A DNA stretch of 8,485 bases, taken from the NCBI GenBank assembly GCA_031282935.1, contig JAITCS010000012.1, positions 1 to 8,485 on the forward strand. Reading direction: 5' to 3'. The DNA is from Cellulomonadaceae bacterium. Lineage in GTDB: Bacteria > Actinomycetota > Actinomycetes > Actinomycetales > Cellulomonadaceae. Of the stretch, positions 1-7,828 are shown in pieces. A model generated the notes under the pieces. It was not told where the DNA came from, ran no database searches, and saw nothing but the letters and a program-made list of their open reading frames with translations. Position 1 is the first letter of the stretch. The number at the start of each line of letters is the position of its first letter. Made by a program: the position numbers and the translations under genes.

Positions 1-23
1 CAATGGTAAGCGTATGTGGGCAT
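1..23 (-). CDS. FmdB-family zinc-ribbon protein, N-terminal fragment
   Basis: The first eight codons of a minus-strand gene run off the left edge. Reading from the ATG at 23-21 gives Met-Pro-Thr-Tyr-Ala-Tyr-His followed by a codon starting TG, which fits Cys. This matches the usual start of FmdB-family regulatory/zinc-ribbon proteins (MPTYxYxC), in which the Cys begins a zinc-binding CxxC pair. A strong ribosome binding site lies seven bases upstream. Proteins of this family are small (roughly 70-110 residues). Their role is poorly defined; a regulatory function was proposed from the formamidase operon. In actinobacteria such genes often lie beside a SAF-domain gene, as here, where the two are divergent. 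Only the start is visible, so the identification rests on a short but characteristic motif. Confidence 0.72.
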
Positions 24-30
24 ATGGCAA

Positions 31-38
31 TCCTCCTT
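31..38 (-). promoter_or_regulatory. Ribosome binding site of the FmdB-type gene
   Basis: On the minus strand the sequence AAGGAGGA precedes the ATG at 23-21 with a 7-base spacer. This is a near-perfect anti-16S match. It is the main reason for accepting the very short gene fragment at the left edge. Confidence 0.75.
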
Positions 39-44
39 GGCGTG

Positions 45-149
45 CGGTCGCGGGCTGCGCTCGGGTTGTCGCTTGCGGAGCGGTCGCGGGCTGCGCTCGG
101 GTTGTCGCTTGCGGAGCGGTCGCGGGCGTGGCTCGGGCTTTCGCGGGCT
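45..149. repeat. 36-bp tandem duplication with a degenerate third copy
   Basis: Two identical 36-base units occupy 45-80 and 81-116, each starting CGGTCGCGGGC and ending GCTTGCGGAG. A third, decayed copy starts at 117 with the same 11 bases and drifts out by about 149. The array fills most of the gap between the divergent FmdB-type gene and the SAF gene, and begins six bases upstream of the FmdB ribosome binding site. One plus frame reads through it as an Arg/Gly-rich peptide, which I regard as non-coding. No function is evident. It could lie in the 5' untranslated region of the FmdB gene or mark replication slippage. Confidence 0.85.
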
Positions 150-167
150 AGTTTCATGCTATCGCGG

Positions 168-218
168 TTATCCACAATCCGCGCGGACAGCGAATGTGTT
201 ATTGGAAGCTGTGGATAG
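168..218. promoter_or_regulatory. Pair of inverted DnaA-box-like 9-mers
   Basis: TTATCCACA at 168-176 is a perfect match to the classical DnaA box. TGTGGATAG at 210-218 is the same motif on the opposite strand with one mismatch (CTATCCACA). They face each other with 33 bases between them, in the divergent region upstream of the chosen start of the SAF gene. The motifs are seen directly; DnaA binding is inferred. They may serve as a transcriptional DnaA site or a DnaA-titration site. An origin is unlikely, because no dnaA, dnaN or further boxes and no AT-rich unwinding element are present. Confidence 0.5.
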
Positions 219-258
219 TGCCCGACGGCGGGCGGCCCAGTTCTGCCAGGCTTTGGGC

Positions 259-930
259 ATGGAACGTTTCGGATATCCAACACCTGCGGGCAAGGGCGCG
301 GCACGGCGTGGTCGCAACTTAAGACTGGCCATTTGGCGGCTGCGACATTTAGTGATTGCACTGGCTGTTGGGGTGATAGTGACCTCGGTGCTGCGGATTT
401 TTGCGCCCGTTGCTGCTGGCCAGGTCGAAATTTTGGTGGCCACCCATGCTTTGGAGGTGGGGCAGCCCCTTACTGCATCGGACGTCACCGTTGCGCAGTT
501 GCCGCTCGGCGGGGGTTCTGAATGGCTTGCGGACTCCCCGGATCAAGTGCTCGGGCGCATTGTCTTGGCGCCGATTAGTGCTGGGACGCCGATCTGGCTG
601 CCCTTGGTGTCCAGCAACGAACTGAGCAGTCTGGCGCCGCCGGGCACTGTGGTGGTATCCATCGTGTTGGATTCCAGCGCCGTCACTTTACTTACCCCAG
701 GCGATTCCGCCGATTTAGTCACTTACACAGAAGGTGCAGCTCGCGTGTTGGCGCGTTCGGCCCTGGTTTTGCCGCCCCGATCCGGAGCAGGGGTTGGCGG
801 GGGCCTCCTTTCTTTGCCAAGCATTGGCGGCAGTGGCGCTGCGACTCTGTTTGCGGTTCGCCCTGCTGAGGCCCCCGATTTGGCCGTCGCGGCGCGGCAG
901 GGTCAGGTGTCGGCCATCCTCGTCGGCTAG
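259..930 (+). CDS. Membrane-anchored SAF-domain (CpaB/RcpC-like) protein
   Basis: A 223-residue protein. A basic N-terminus (Arg/Lys-rich, residues 11-30) is followed by one hydrophobic segment at about residues 31-48 (LVIALAVGVIVTSVL), giving a membrane anchor with the rest outside. Residues about 56-117 form a SAF domain: a beta-rich opening (VEILVATHALEVGQPLTASD) and the typical 'lGRIVLAPISAGTPI' turn. Residues 121-223 resemble the RcpC/CpaB beta-barrel, with the usual 'ppGtvvvsi', 'GDsaDLvty' and C-terminal 'vsaILVG' pattern. CpaB proteins act in Flp/Tad pilus assembly, but stand-alone actinobacterial copies like this one occur without pilus genes and have no settled function. The start is uncertain: ATG 259 has a weak AGG eight bases upstream, GTG 196 would add 21 residues, and the frame stays open back to 16 through the repeat. 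I prefer 259 because it leaves about 30 residues before the membrane segment and keeps the DnaA-like boxes outside the gene. Confidence 0.82.
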   Translation: MERFGYPTPAGKGAARRGRNLRLAIWRLRHLVIALAVGVIVTSVLRIFAPVAAGQVEILVATHALEVGQPLTASDVTVAQLPLGGGSEWLADSPDQVLGRIVLAPISAGTPIWLPLVSSNELSSLAPPGTVVVSIVLDSSAVTLLTPGDSADLVTYTEGAARVLARSALVLPPRSGAGVGGGLLSLPSIGGSGAATLFAVRPAEAPDLAVAARQGQVSAILVG

Positions 931-1014
931 GAGATTTCACTCGGGTTCCGGTAAGATTGGATCGTAATAGTGCCGAATGGACGATACCGACATGCCATCC
1001 TATCGGTAAGGACT

Positions 1015-1299
1015 ATGGAAAAGGTGGTGAGTACGATAGCAGAGTTTATGGACGACCGAGTACCAGAGATGATTCCAATCGTGGAGCGATTATTGACGAT
1101 ACCTGAATTGACAAACGAGTATGCGCATGATTCTGTTGGTGTCGGGGAGTGGCAAGAGGCGCTTGAAGTATTCCTAATGGAAGCGGATCGTAAAAGCATT
1201 CCCTTACCTGAAGATTTGCTCGCTGATGTTCGCAGGATCTCAGAGGAACTTATGCCATATTCAATGCGGACGCCGGCAGAGCAGTTAGTGGCGGCATAA
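1015..1299 (+). CDS. Small acidic protein, possible MafI-type immunity protein
   Basis: A 94-residue acidic, helical protein with no signal peptide or membrane segment. The centre and C-terminal part (VGVGEWQEALEVFL, then IPLPEDLLADVRRISEEL) follows the pattern of MafI-family immunity proteins: a short helix, 'GEWxxALE', a helix, 'xIPLxxEx', and a final helix. Those small cytoplasmic proteins neutralise polymorphic toxins of the MafB/contact-dependent type. The match is by remembered pattern only. The gene is clearly A+T-richer than the SAF gene before it (many GTA, GAT, TTA, ATA codons), which suggests acquisition. No toxin gene is next to it. The start is uncertain: ATG 1015 has AAGGA only two bases upstream, while GTG 970, GTG 1024, GTG 1027 and ATG 1048 are in-frame alternatives. 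It lies 84 bases behind the SAF stop, and a terminator follows. Confidence 0.6.
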   Translation: MEKVVSTIAEFMDDRVPEMIPIVERLLTIPELTNEYAHDSVGVGEWQEALEVFLMEADRKSIPLPEDLLADVRRISEELMPYSMRTPAEQLVAA

Positions 1300-1321
1300 T
1301 CTCAGTAATCCCAACGCACCT

Positions 1322-1348
1322 AAGCCCTGGCAATCGTCGGGGCTTTTG
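1322..1348 (+). terminator. Rho-independent terminator of the small plus-strand gene
   Basis: AAGCCC at 1322-1327 pairs with GGGCTT at 1340-1345 around a 12-base loop. The stem runs into a TTTT tract on the plus strand. It lies 23 bases after the stop of the small immunity-like gene, the expected place. On the minus strand the stem is not followed by a T run, so it should act on plus-strand transcripts only. Confidence 0.6.
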
Positions 1349-1373
1349 ATTGCCGATACCCGAGCGCTTTTTC

Positions 1374-1686
1374 TTACGGGCCGTGGTGCGGGGGCACGTT
1401 TTCACGCAATGCATAGTCGTTCGTTTCGGTGTCGGCACGTTCATCGGCGCCAAGCCCAAGGATCGCCTCCCGCTCGTTACCCTGACGCACCGCACGTCGG
1501 GGTCTCTTCAACTTTTCCCGCTTTGGCGCAATCGGCACGACTAGTGGCACCGACGCACTCATTGAATCAACCGTTTCCACTGATCCAACCGTGCCTACGG
1601 TTCTATTCGCGCCTGCCGATTCCACTAAGCCACCGATTTCATCGAACCCGTCGATCCCGACAAGCCTGCCGAGCCGAACCGCGAGA
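1374..1686 (-). pseudogene. Out-of-frame C-terminal tail of the large helicase-like gene
   Basis: This 387-base stretch between the stop of the large minus-strand gene (1687) and the small plus-strand gene would otherwise hold only the terminator. On the minus strand, the frame one base further on from the large gene is open from 1715 to a TAA at 1376-1374. After the crossover it gives about 104 residues: DLAVRLGRLVGIDGFDE, a Gly/Val/Ser-rich linker, a Lys/Arg-rich patch (KREKLKRPRR), and an acidic end finishing NDYALRENVPPHHGP. From memory, actinobacterial relatives of the large protein often end in an Arg-x-x-Pro-Pro-His-Trp-like tail after an acidic linker, so this looks like the true C-terminus shifted by a frameshift. 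It has no independent ribosome binding site that I can see and its only early start is a TTG. The alternative is meaningless open sequence. Confidence 0.5.
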
Positions 1687-4600
1687 TCACCGACCCAACT
1701 GCGAAGCGGCGGCAAGCACCGTCACCTCCGCCTGGCTCGGCACCGGGGCGGTGTCCGCCCGCGAGGTTAAGCGAGAGGCCCGCGCCACCTGGGCCAATCG
1801 GCCGATGCGCGCTGCCTCCCCCTCGGGGTCCAAGAACGCCCCGACGGAGAACACTTGCGTCACCAACCAGCCCATCTTGGTGAGCCGCTCAGTGCGGTGC
1901 CGATCCCGAACCCGCAAGGACGGCTCCGCGAGGTAATCCGGGCCGTCTGAGTGGACAGCGACCAGCATCTCCCCCGGCAGGTCACGATGCCCAACCGCCA
2001 TCGGAATCTTTGGCCCGCCTGCAAACCCGTAGTTGTACTCAACGGGGTAGCCTTCCCGTTTGAGCCGGTCGCCGATGTCGCAGAGCAGCTTGTCTTGCGG
2101 CGGGAATTGTGCTTCAGCATTGGGCGAGTCCGGCTGGCCGCATTCTTGAGGAACCACAGAATCATCGCCACCGGGAATAAGGTGCAAATCGGCTGCCGAG
2201 CGCCCAGGAATCTGCCAGGCTTGCCCACTGCGAGTTTGAGCCAACTCCAGCAACTGCACCAGGTATTCCGGGCCACCCGACTGAATACGCTCGCGGTCAA
2301 TATCACCCGCCCCGAAGCACGACACAACCACCAGGCGCTTGCGGGATACTGCCAGGATGGCGTTCAGCAGTTCGGCACCCCCTGGGGCGCTAATCTGCCC
2401 GAAATTGTGCAACACGCGTCCGTGCGGGGTGCAGCCCAAACCTAGGGAGAAAATCATCGCGTCTCGGCGCAGACCTGCTACTTCGCTGGCAGGCACTACC
2501 GTTACGGGCTCCACCGCAGCGGGGCCGAAGTAGGCGGCCAGGGTGGGGTCAGCCTTGATGGCACCGGGCAGGGCAGCGGCTATCGCGTCCGCATGGCGCT
2601 TAGTCAGGGTAACGATGGCCAGGCTCTCGTGTGCGCGCGTTCGCGCATGGTTGAGCACCAAACCGACCACAGTCGCAAGTTCCTCGGTGGTGGAATCAAC
2701 TAAGCCGGAATCAGGATCAACCATACCCCGGCCTTCCACCTTCTCAAATGAAACGGCAGCCGAACCGCGCGGCATTGGGGCGATGGACAGGTGCGCACCG
2801 TAACCATGATCCGACATCAGTTTTGTGATGGCAGGGTCGCGCACGGCAGCCCGCATGGGCAGGCACAGGTTGACCATTACCTCTTGTAAAGCGGGCAGCG
2901 CCGAGCCACTGGCAGCGTGTGGGTCGCCAATCACCACCACTTGGGTTGCCCTTGCCAATGTGGGCACCAACTGCGACAGTTGCAGGCTCTCCACCGCCTC
3001 GATCACTACCAAATCCACGCAGCGTTCGGTAGGCAGCAAATGCGGAACCAAAGCTGGGGTCGCAATGAAAACCGGCCGGAGTTTGTGGACGAACCGGCCA
3101 TGCCGCTCCACGAGTTGTCGAACGGACTGGAAATCGCCAGTGACCAAGGCGCCGTACAACGCCTCAAACCCGGCTGCGGTGTTCCCAGTGCCGTTAGCGA
3201 ATGATCCGCCGCCGCCTATCGGCGCCGAAGGTGCCAACCGCTGCTGATTCGTGCCGGAACTTGTCGCCCGACCGGAGTTGACCACCGCTGCGAACGCGGA
3301 GGCCGCCCCGGAACCGCATTGCGCTAAAGCTTGCTGGGTCTGCGCCGCGACCTTAGCCCGGACGCGCGCCGAAAGCGCAGCCACGTGCTGCTGATCCAGC
3401 TCAGCGAACCGAGCCACCAGCGCGGCTAAACTCTTGCCGTCATAACCCGCCAGGTTCGGGTCTGCCTTGATCATCTGCTCAAACACTGAGCCCCACCAGG
3501 CGAGTTCCAACTCGCCGCGAACCTGGGCGGGGCCAACCTCGCGGGCGGTGAAGTCGTTAATCAGCAGGCCCAGGCCGCTGGCCCGGATGCGGCGCAGGCA
3601 GTCCTCACGCTGGGGCAGGCCGTCGAGGTAGTCAATGTCCGAACCGAGCACAGAGAGGCGCTCAAACAGGTCCTGCAATTCGAGCGCAAGCAGCCCCCCG
3701 TTGTCCGCGATAGAGGCCCCAGCACCTATTCCAGTGGTGGTCGCCAGGATCGGGTCGAGCGCCATGATGTCGCCCAGGATGGACTCATAAGATGCCTCAA
3801 TGCTGGAAAGCCCATCAGGCAGCACCGGCCAACCGGGGCGCACCGCGTGGACAGCCCAAATCTCGCGCTGCGCCTCAACCTTTTCAAGGGCGCCACTCAA
3901 ATCGGCCACCTTAACGCCGGGGCGTACCATGCCCTTCGCGTGCTTGCGCAACCGCCGAGCCGCCAGAATCCCGAGCTCAAATTCGTCGCTCTCCGGGCGC
4001 TGCTTGCGCGGGGTGGTGGCGGAAATCAGGTCGCGCACCGAGCGTTCAAACACGATGGGCAGGAACACGTCAAGGGTGCCGCGCATCCCGGCCAACATCT
4101 TTATCTGGTCACCGAGTTCGGCGACTGTGCTAGCCGGGCGCAGGCCCGTGGCGTCGGCGATGTATTCGGCCTGCGCAATCAGCAACGGCAAATTGGAGTC
4201 CACCAGCCGCCGAATCCGCGCCAGTGCAGCCAGCAGTTCCGACTGGCTATTGACCGTGGCGCCGAACCAGCAACTGTTGGTCACCTCAGGCCTGAAAGCA
4301 CCGAGTTGCCCGGCCACCGTCAAATCGTGGGCCGCCTTGGCGCGGTTCGACGCCGTCAAAGCGTTAAGCACTTGTGCCGAGAGGCGCACTGTTGTGGCGG
4401 GGCCGTCCGGCCCGGCGGTCAACTGGGCCAAAACTTGGAGTGCGTCGTAAGCCGAAACGCCCCACGGGGAGTGTTTGCGGTGCAGCCCGTCCATGTACCC
4501 GGTGAGTTGCGTGCGCACTCCGATCAGGGCGTCGTGGACGGCGGTGGCGCCTACCTCACGGAAGGCCCCAGCGGACATGGCGCCCAGCAGCCGATTGCCA

Positions 4601-6312
4601 ACATCATCACGCCAAGTAGCGCTCGGCGGAATCTCTAGCACCAACTCGTCTAGGTCCGCAGCCGCCAACGCCGCTTTCAGTACCGTGCCCGCGCGCCGGT
4701 GCCCAGAAACGTACAGCACCGACCGGCCTGCGGCGGCCGCCTCGGCCACGATAGCTGCCGCCATCTTTCCCGGCTGCGCGTCGAGGGGGGAACTGATGAA
4801 GAAATCGGCACCGGTAGGCAGAGCGGCCAACACTTGCTGCTGGGCGTGGTCGAGATCGCCCACGCCTCGCTCTTGCAGGGGGGACGGTTCGGTGTGGAGC
4901 ACGGGGATGTCCACTGCGGATAGGGCGGCGCGCGCTTTTTGGTCGCCAGCCAGAGCCTGCACTAGTTCGTGCTTGGCGAAATCGCCTTGCAGTTCCGCGA
5001 AATCGCTGACGATAGCCTGCCTGGGGCTCACGAAATTCCCCGCCAGCGTGCGGCGCAACAGCCCGAAGTGCGGAATCACTGCCTCACCGAGTGACGAGAT
5101 CCGGTCCAAAACCTCGTGTGGCCGGAAGCCGGAAACCAGATTGCAGGAGGCCACGAGAGCGACTGGGTCGAGCAGGGCGCCCTTGCGCCGCAGAATCCGC
5201 GCCAGAGCGGGATTGAGCATGGGCGTGCCGTCAAGCTGGGCCTCGAAATCACCCATGGCTGTGGGCTTAAGCGTTATGGGGTGAATGAGAACGGGCATTT
5301 GCACGGTCTTTTTGGCATAACCGCGCTGCGGGCGGGCGGTTTCCCGAGCTTCTTGGTCGGCGAAAGTGCGGTTGCGCTGGGCGGCATTTAGCTGACCTGG
5401 CAGACCAGCCTGGCCGTTTTGACCGTTTTGACCGTGCTGACCGGCGTGGCTTGGCTGATTTGGCTGGTTTCCCGATGGGGCGACGGCGTGCGCGAGTGCC
5501 ACGAAATCGGCATCCTCGGCGAGCGCCTCAGCGCCAGCCTCACCAGGCATCCGGTCAAACCTGTCGAAACCCTCAGCGGGCGCTTCCGGAATAACTGATT
5601 CAGTCCATGAAACCACGCCCACCGCTAAGGACAGCGCGGCCGTGCCGTGCTCGGCCGCGAATCTGCCCATCTGCGCCAACACCGCCTGCGCGCGACTGAC
5701 CGCGTGCGAGTACGATTCTTGCTCCCGAAACAGCGTGGAGAGTTTGGTGGGCCGCCCGCTGAGCAACTGCACTAGGCCGCCCGGGTTTGCCGTGGTGAAC
5801 TCCAAGAAGCAGCCGCTCAACCCCTTAAGATCGTCCAGCCCGCAAATTTCGACCGCCCCCGCCAATTCCTCACTCCAGTGTTGGCACGCCGCCCCGACCA
5901 GATCTTCCGTTCGAGGTTGGCTTTGAGCTTGCGTGCGGGCGGCGAGGGCTGTTGCCCCTAAGGTGGATTGCGCGGGCTGCATTGCTCCGCCTCGGCTAAA
6001 GTTTCGGGCGTTATGGCGCCGATTGCGCGGGGCGGGAATGTGGGGGGCGGGCTGCGCGGCAGGGGTGGGGCCGGTGTTCAGCGGTAGGTCGGCGACCGTG
6101 AGGCTGGGCGCCGCGTTTTGGAACCGACCGGCTGTGGGGGCAGAGCTGTGCTCAAGAACGGTGGTTCGGGCTTGGGCACGGCCGCCACCAGGCCCGGCTG
6201 CCGAATTGTTGTTCCGCACCTGACCAGCAGCTTCGTTCGCGTTGCTGCCCTTGGTGACCCCGCCGCCACGGCGGGAGATGGTTCGGCCAGAGTTTTTGCG
6301 TACAGTTCCCAC
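1687..6312 (-). CDS. Large degenerate superfamily 1 helicase/nuclease-like protein
   Basis: A 1541-residue protein without signal or membrane segments. Residues 1-130 are a low-complexity Gly/Ala/Gln/Asn-rich, basic and probably disordered region. Residues about 138-240 match the N-terminal domain of large actinobacterial helicase-like proteins ('EFTTANPGGLVQLLSGRPTK', 'LFREQES', 'LSLAVGVVSW'). Residues 281-308 are a Gln/Asn/Gly/Pro linker. Residues about 486-560 are a RecA-like first half ('HAQQQVLAALPTG', 'SVLYVSGHRRAG'), with DAQPGKM where the Walker A GTGKS should be. Residues about 1070-1140 hold the Walker B position (VDLVVIEAVES, with EA instead of DE) and a GD motif (VVVIGDPH). Residues 1305-1330 are a weakened motif VI (LLNAILAVSRKRLVVVS). 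Residues 1408-1495 are a Vsr/MTES_1575-like nuclease fold, ending RVRDRHRTERLTKMGW and then VFSVGAFLDPE, with the usual acidic residues missing. I infer a structural or DNA-binding role, not ATP-driven unwinding. The GTG start at 6312, 83 bases after purA, has no clear ribosome binding site. ATG 5982 (GAGGCGGAG just upstream) is an alternative that would remove 110 disordered residues. The stop at 1687 probably reflects a frameshift. Confidence 0.8.
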   Translation of the reverse strand: MGTVRKNSGRTISRRGGGVTKGSNANEAAGQVRNNNSAAGPGGGRAQARTTVLEHSSAPTAGRFQNAAPSLTVADLPLNTGPTPAAQPAPHIPAPRNRRHNARNFSRGGAMQPAQSTLGATALAARTQAQSQPRTEDLVGAACQHWSEELAGAVEICGLDDLKGLSGCFLEFTTANPGGLVQLLSGRPTKLSTLFREQESYSHAVSRAQAVLAQMGRFAAEHGTAALSLAVGVVSWTESVIPEAPAEGFDRFDRMPGEAGAEALAEDADFVALAHAVAPSGNQPNQPSHAGQHGQNGQNGQAGLPGQLNAAQRNRTFADQEARETARPQRGYAKKTVQMPVLIHPITLKPTAMGDFEAQLDGTPMLNPALARILRRKGALLDPVALVASCNLVSGFRPHEVLDRISSLGEAVIPHFGLLRRTLAGNFVSPRQAIVSDFAELQGDFAKHELVQALAGDQKARAALSAVDIPVLHTEPSPLQERGVGDLDHAQQQVLAALPTGADFFISSPLDAQPGKMAAAIVAEAAAAGRSVLYVSGHRRAGTVLKAALAAADLDELVLEIPPSATWRDDVGNRLLGAMSAGAFREVGATAVHDALIGVRTQLTGYMDGLHRKHSPWGVSAYDALQVLAQLTAGPDGPATTVRLSAQVLNALTASNRAKAAHDLTVAGQLGAFRPEVTNSCWFGATVNSQSELLAALARIRRLVDSNLPLLIAQAEYIADATGLRPASTVAELGDQIKMLAGMRGTLDVFLPIVFERSVRDLISATTPRKQRPESDEFELGILAARRLRKHAKGMVRPGVKVADLSGALEKVEAQREIWAVHAVRPGWPVLPDGLSSIEASYESILGDIMALDPILATTTGIGAGASIADNGGLLALELQDLFERLSVLGSDIDYLDGLPQREDCLRRIRASGLGLLINDFTAREVGPAQVRGELELAWWGSVFEQMIKADPNLAGYDGKSLAALVARFAELDQQHVAALSARVRAKVAAQTQQALAQCGSGAASAFAAVVNSGRATSSGTNQQRLAPSAPIGGGGSFANGTGNTAAGFEALYGALVTGDFQSVRQLVERHGRFVHKLRPVFIATPALVPHLLPTERCVDLVVIEAVESLQLSQLVPTLARATQVVVIGDPHAASGSALPALQEVMVNLCLPMRAAVRDPAITKLMSDHGYGAHLSIAPMPRGSAAVSFEKVEGRGMVDPDSGLVDSTTEELATVVGLVLNHARTRAHESLAIVTLTKRHADAIAAALPGAIKADPTLAAYFGPAAVEPVTVVPASEVAGLRRDAMIFSLGLGCTPHGRVLHNFGQISAPGGAELLNAILAVSRKRLVVVSCFGAGDIDRERIQSGGPEYLVQLLELAQTRSGQAWQIPGRSAADLHLIPGGDDSVVPQECGQPDSPNAEAQFPPQDKLLCDIGDRLKREGYPVEYNYGFAGGPKIPMAVGHRDLPGEMLVAVHSDGPDYLAEPSLRVRDRHRTERLTKMGWLVTQVFSVGAFLDPEGEAARIGRLAQVARASRLTSRADTAPVPSQAEVTVLAAASQLGR
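5389..5472 (-). repeat. Low-complexity repeats encoding a Gln/Asn/Gly/Pro linker
   Basis: Inside the large helicase-like gene, short 9-base units (CCGTTTTGA twice, then CCGTGCTGA on the plus strand) and related triplets encode HGQNGQNGQAGLPGQ, preceded by NQPNQPSHAGQ. It is a flexible linker between the N-terminal domain and the rest of the protein, and a likely site for in-frame length variation. Confidence 0.6.
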
Positions 6313-6395
6313 GAGCTAACGGTACGACTGCACAGCCCTTGCGGGCGGCAGGCGCGCCGAAAGGGGTTACAACGATGTGTTTCCGAACCTCTGTG

Positions 6396-7718
<1,323 letters not shown>

Positions 7719-7720
7719 CT

Positions 7721-7793
7721 AAGAACTGTTTGGTTGAGCAGCGCTTTAGGAGCGAATCCTTTAGCGCTGCTCAACCAGCCTGTTTAGTTCTTT
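7721..7793. terminator. Large nested hairpin between fba and purA, probable terminator
   Basis: A 14-base perfect inverted repeat (7732-7745, ending GAGCAGCGCT, with 7763-7776) is topped by an inner AGGA/TCCT stem around a GCGAA loop. It is bracketed by a weaker outer pair, AAGAACT at 7721-7727 with AGTTCTT at 7786-7792. It sits 36 bases past the fba stop and about 30 bases before the purA start. On the minus strand the stem is followed by only a poor T tract (AAACAGTTCTTA), while the plus-strand side ends in TTCTTTT. The most likely role is termination or transcript-end protection for fba. An attenuator or leader element for purA is also possible. Confidence 0.65.
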
Positions 7794-7828
7794 TGCGGCG
7801 TTACCTGTGCAATGTTACTGGTGCAGCA

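Noticed and set aside
168..218. Replication origin
   Set aside because: Only two DnaA-like boxes are present, with no AT-rich unwinding stretch and no dnaA, dnaN or gidB neighbours.
16..258. Upstream extension of the SAF protein reading frame through the tandem repeat, starting at ATG 16
   Set aside because: It would translate a Arg/Gly/Ser-rich repeat with no family counterpart, overlap the ribosome binding site and start of the divergent FmdB-type gene, and place over 100 residues before the membrane anchor.
1346..1936. Plus-strand open frame of 196 codons
   Set aside because: It is antisense to the end and displaced tail of the large minus-strand gene, Arg/Ser/His-rich with no recognisable motif, and has no ribosome binding site. 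It looks like a shadow frame of G+C-rich coding sequence.
3800..5284. Several plus-strand open frames of 216-269 codons inside the large gene
   Set aside because: All are antisense to a well-supported reading frame, Ser/Arg/Pro-rich, and show no domain pattern, as expected for G+C-rich shadows.
6335..6346. GCCC-GCAA-GGGC hairpin downstream of purA as a terminator
   Set aside because: The stem is only four pairs and no T tract follows on the minus strand, so read-through from purA into the large gene is as likely.
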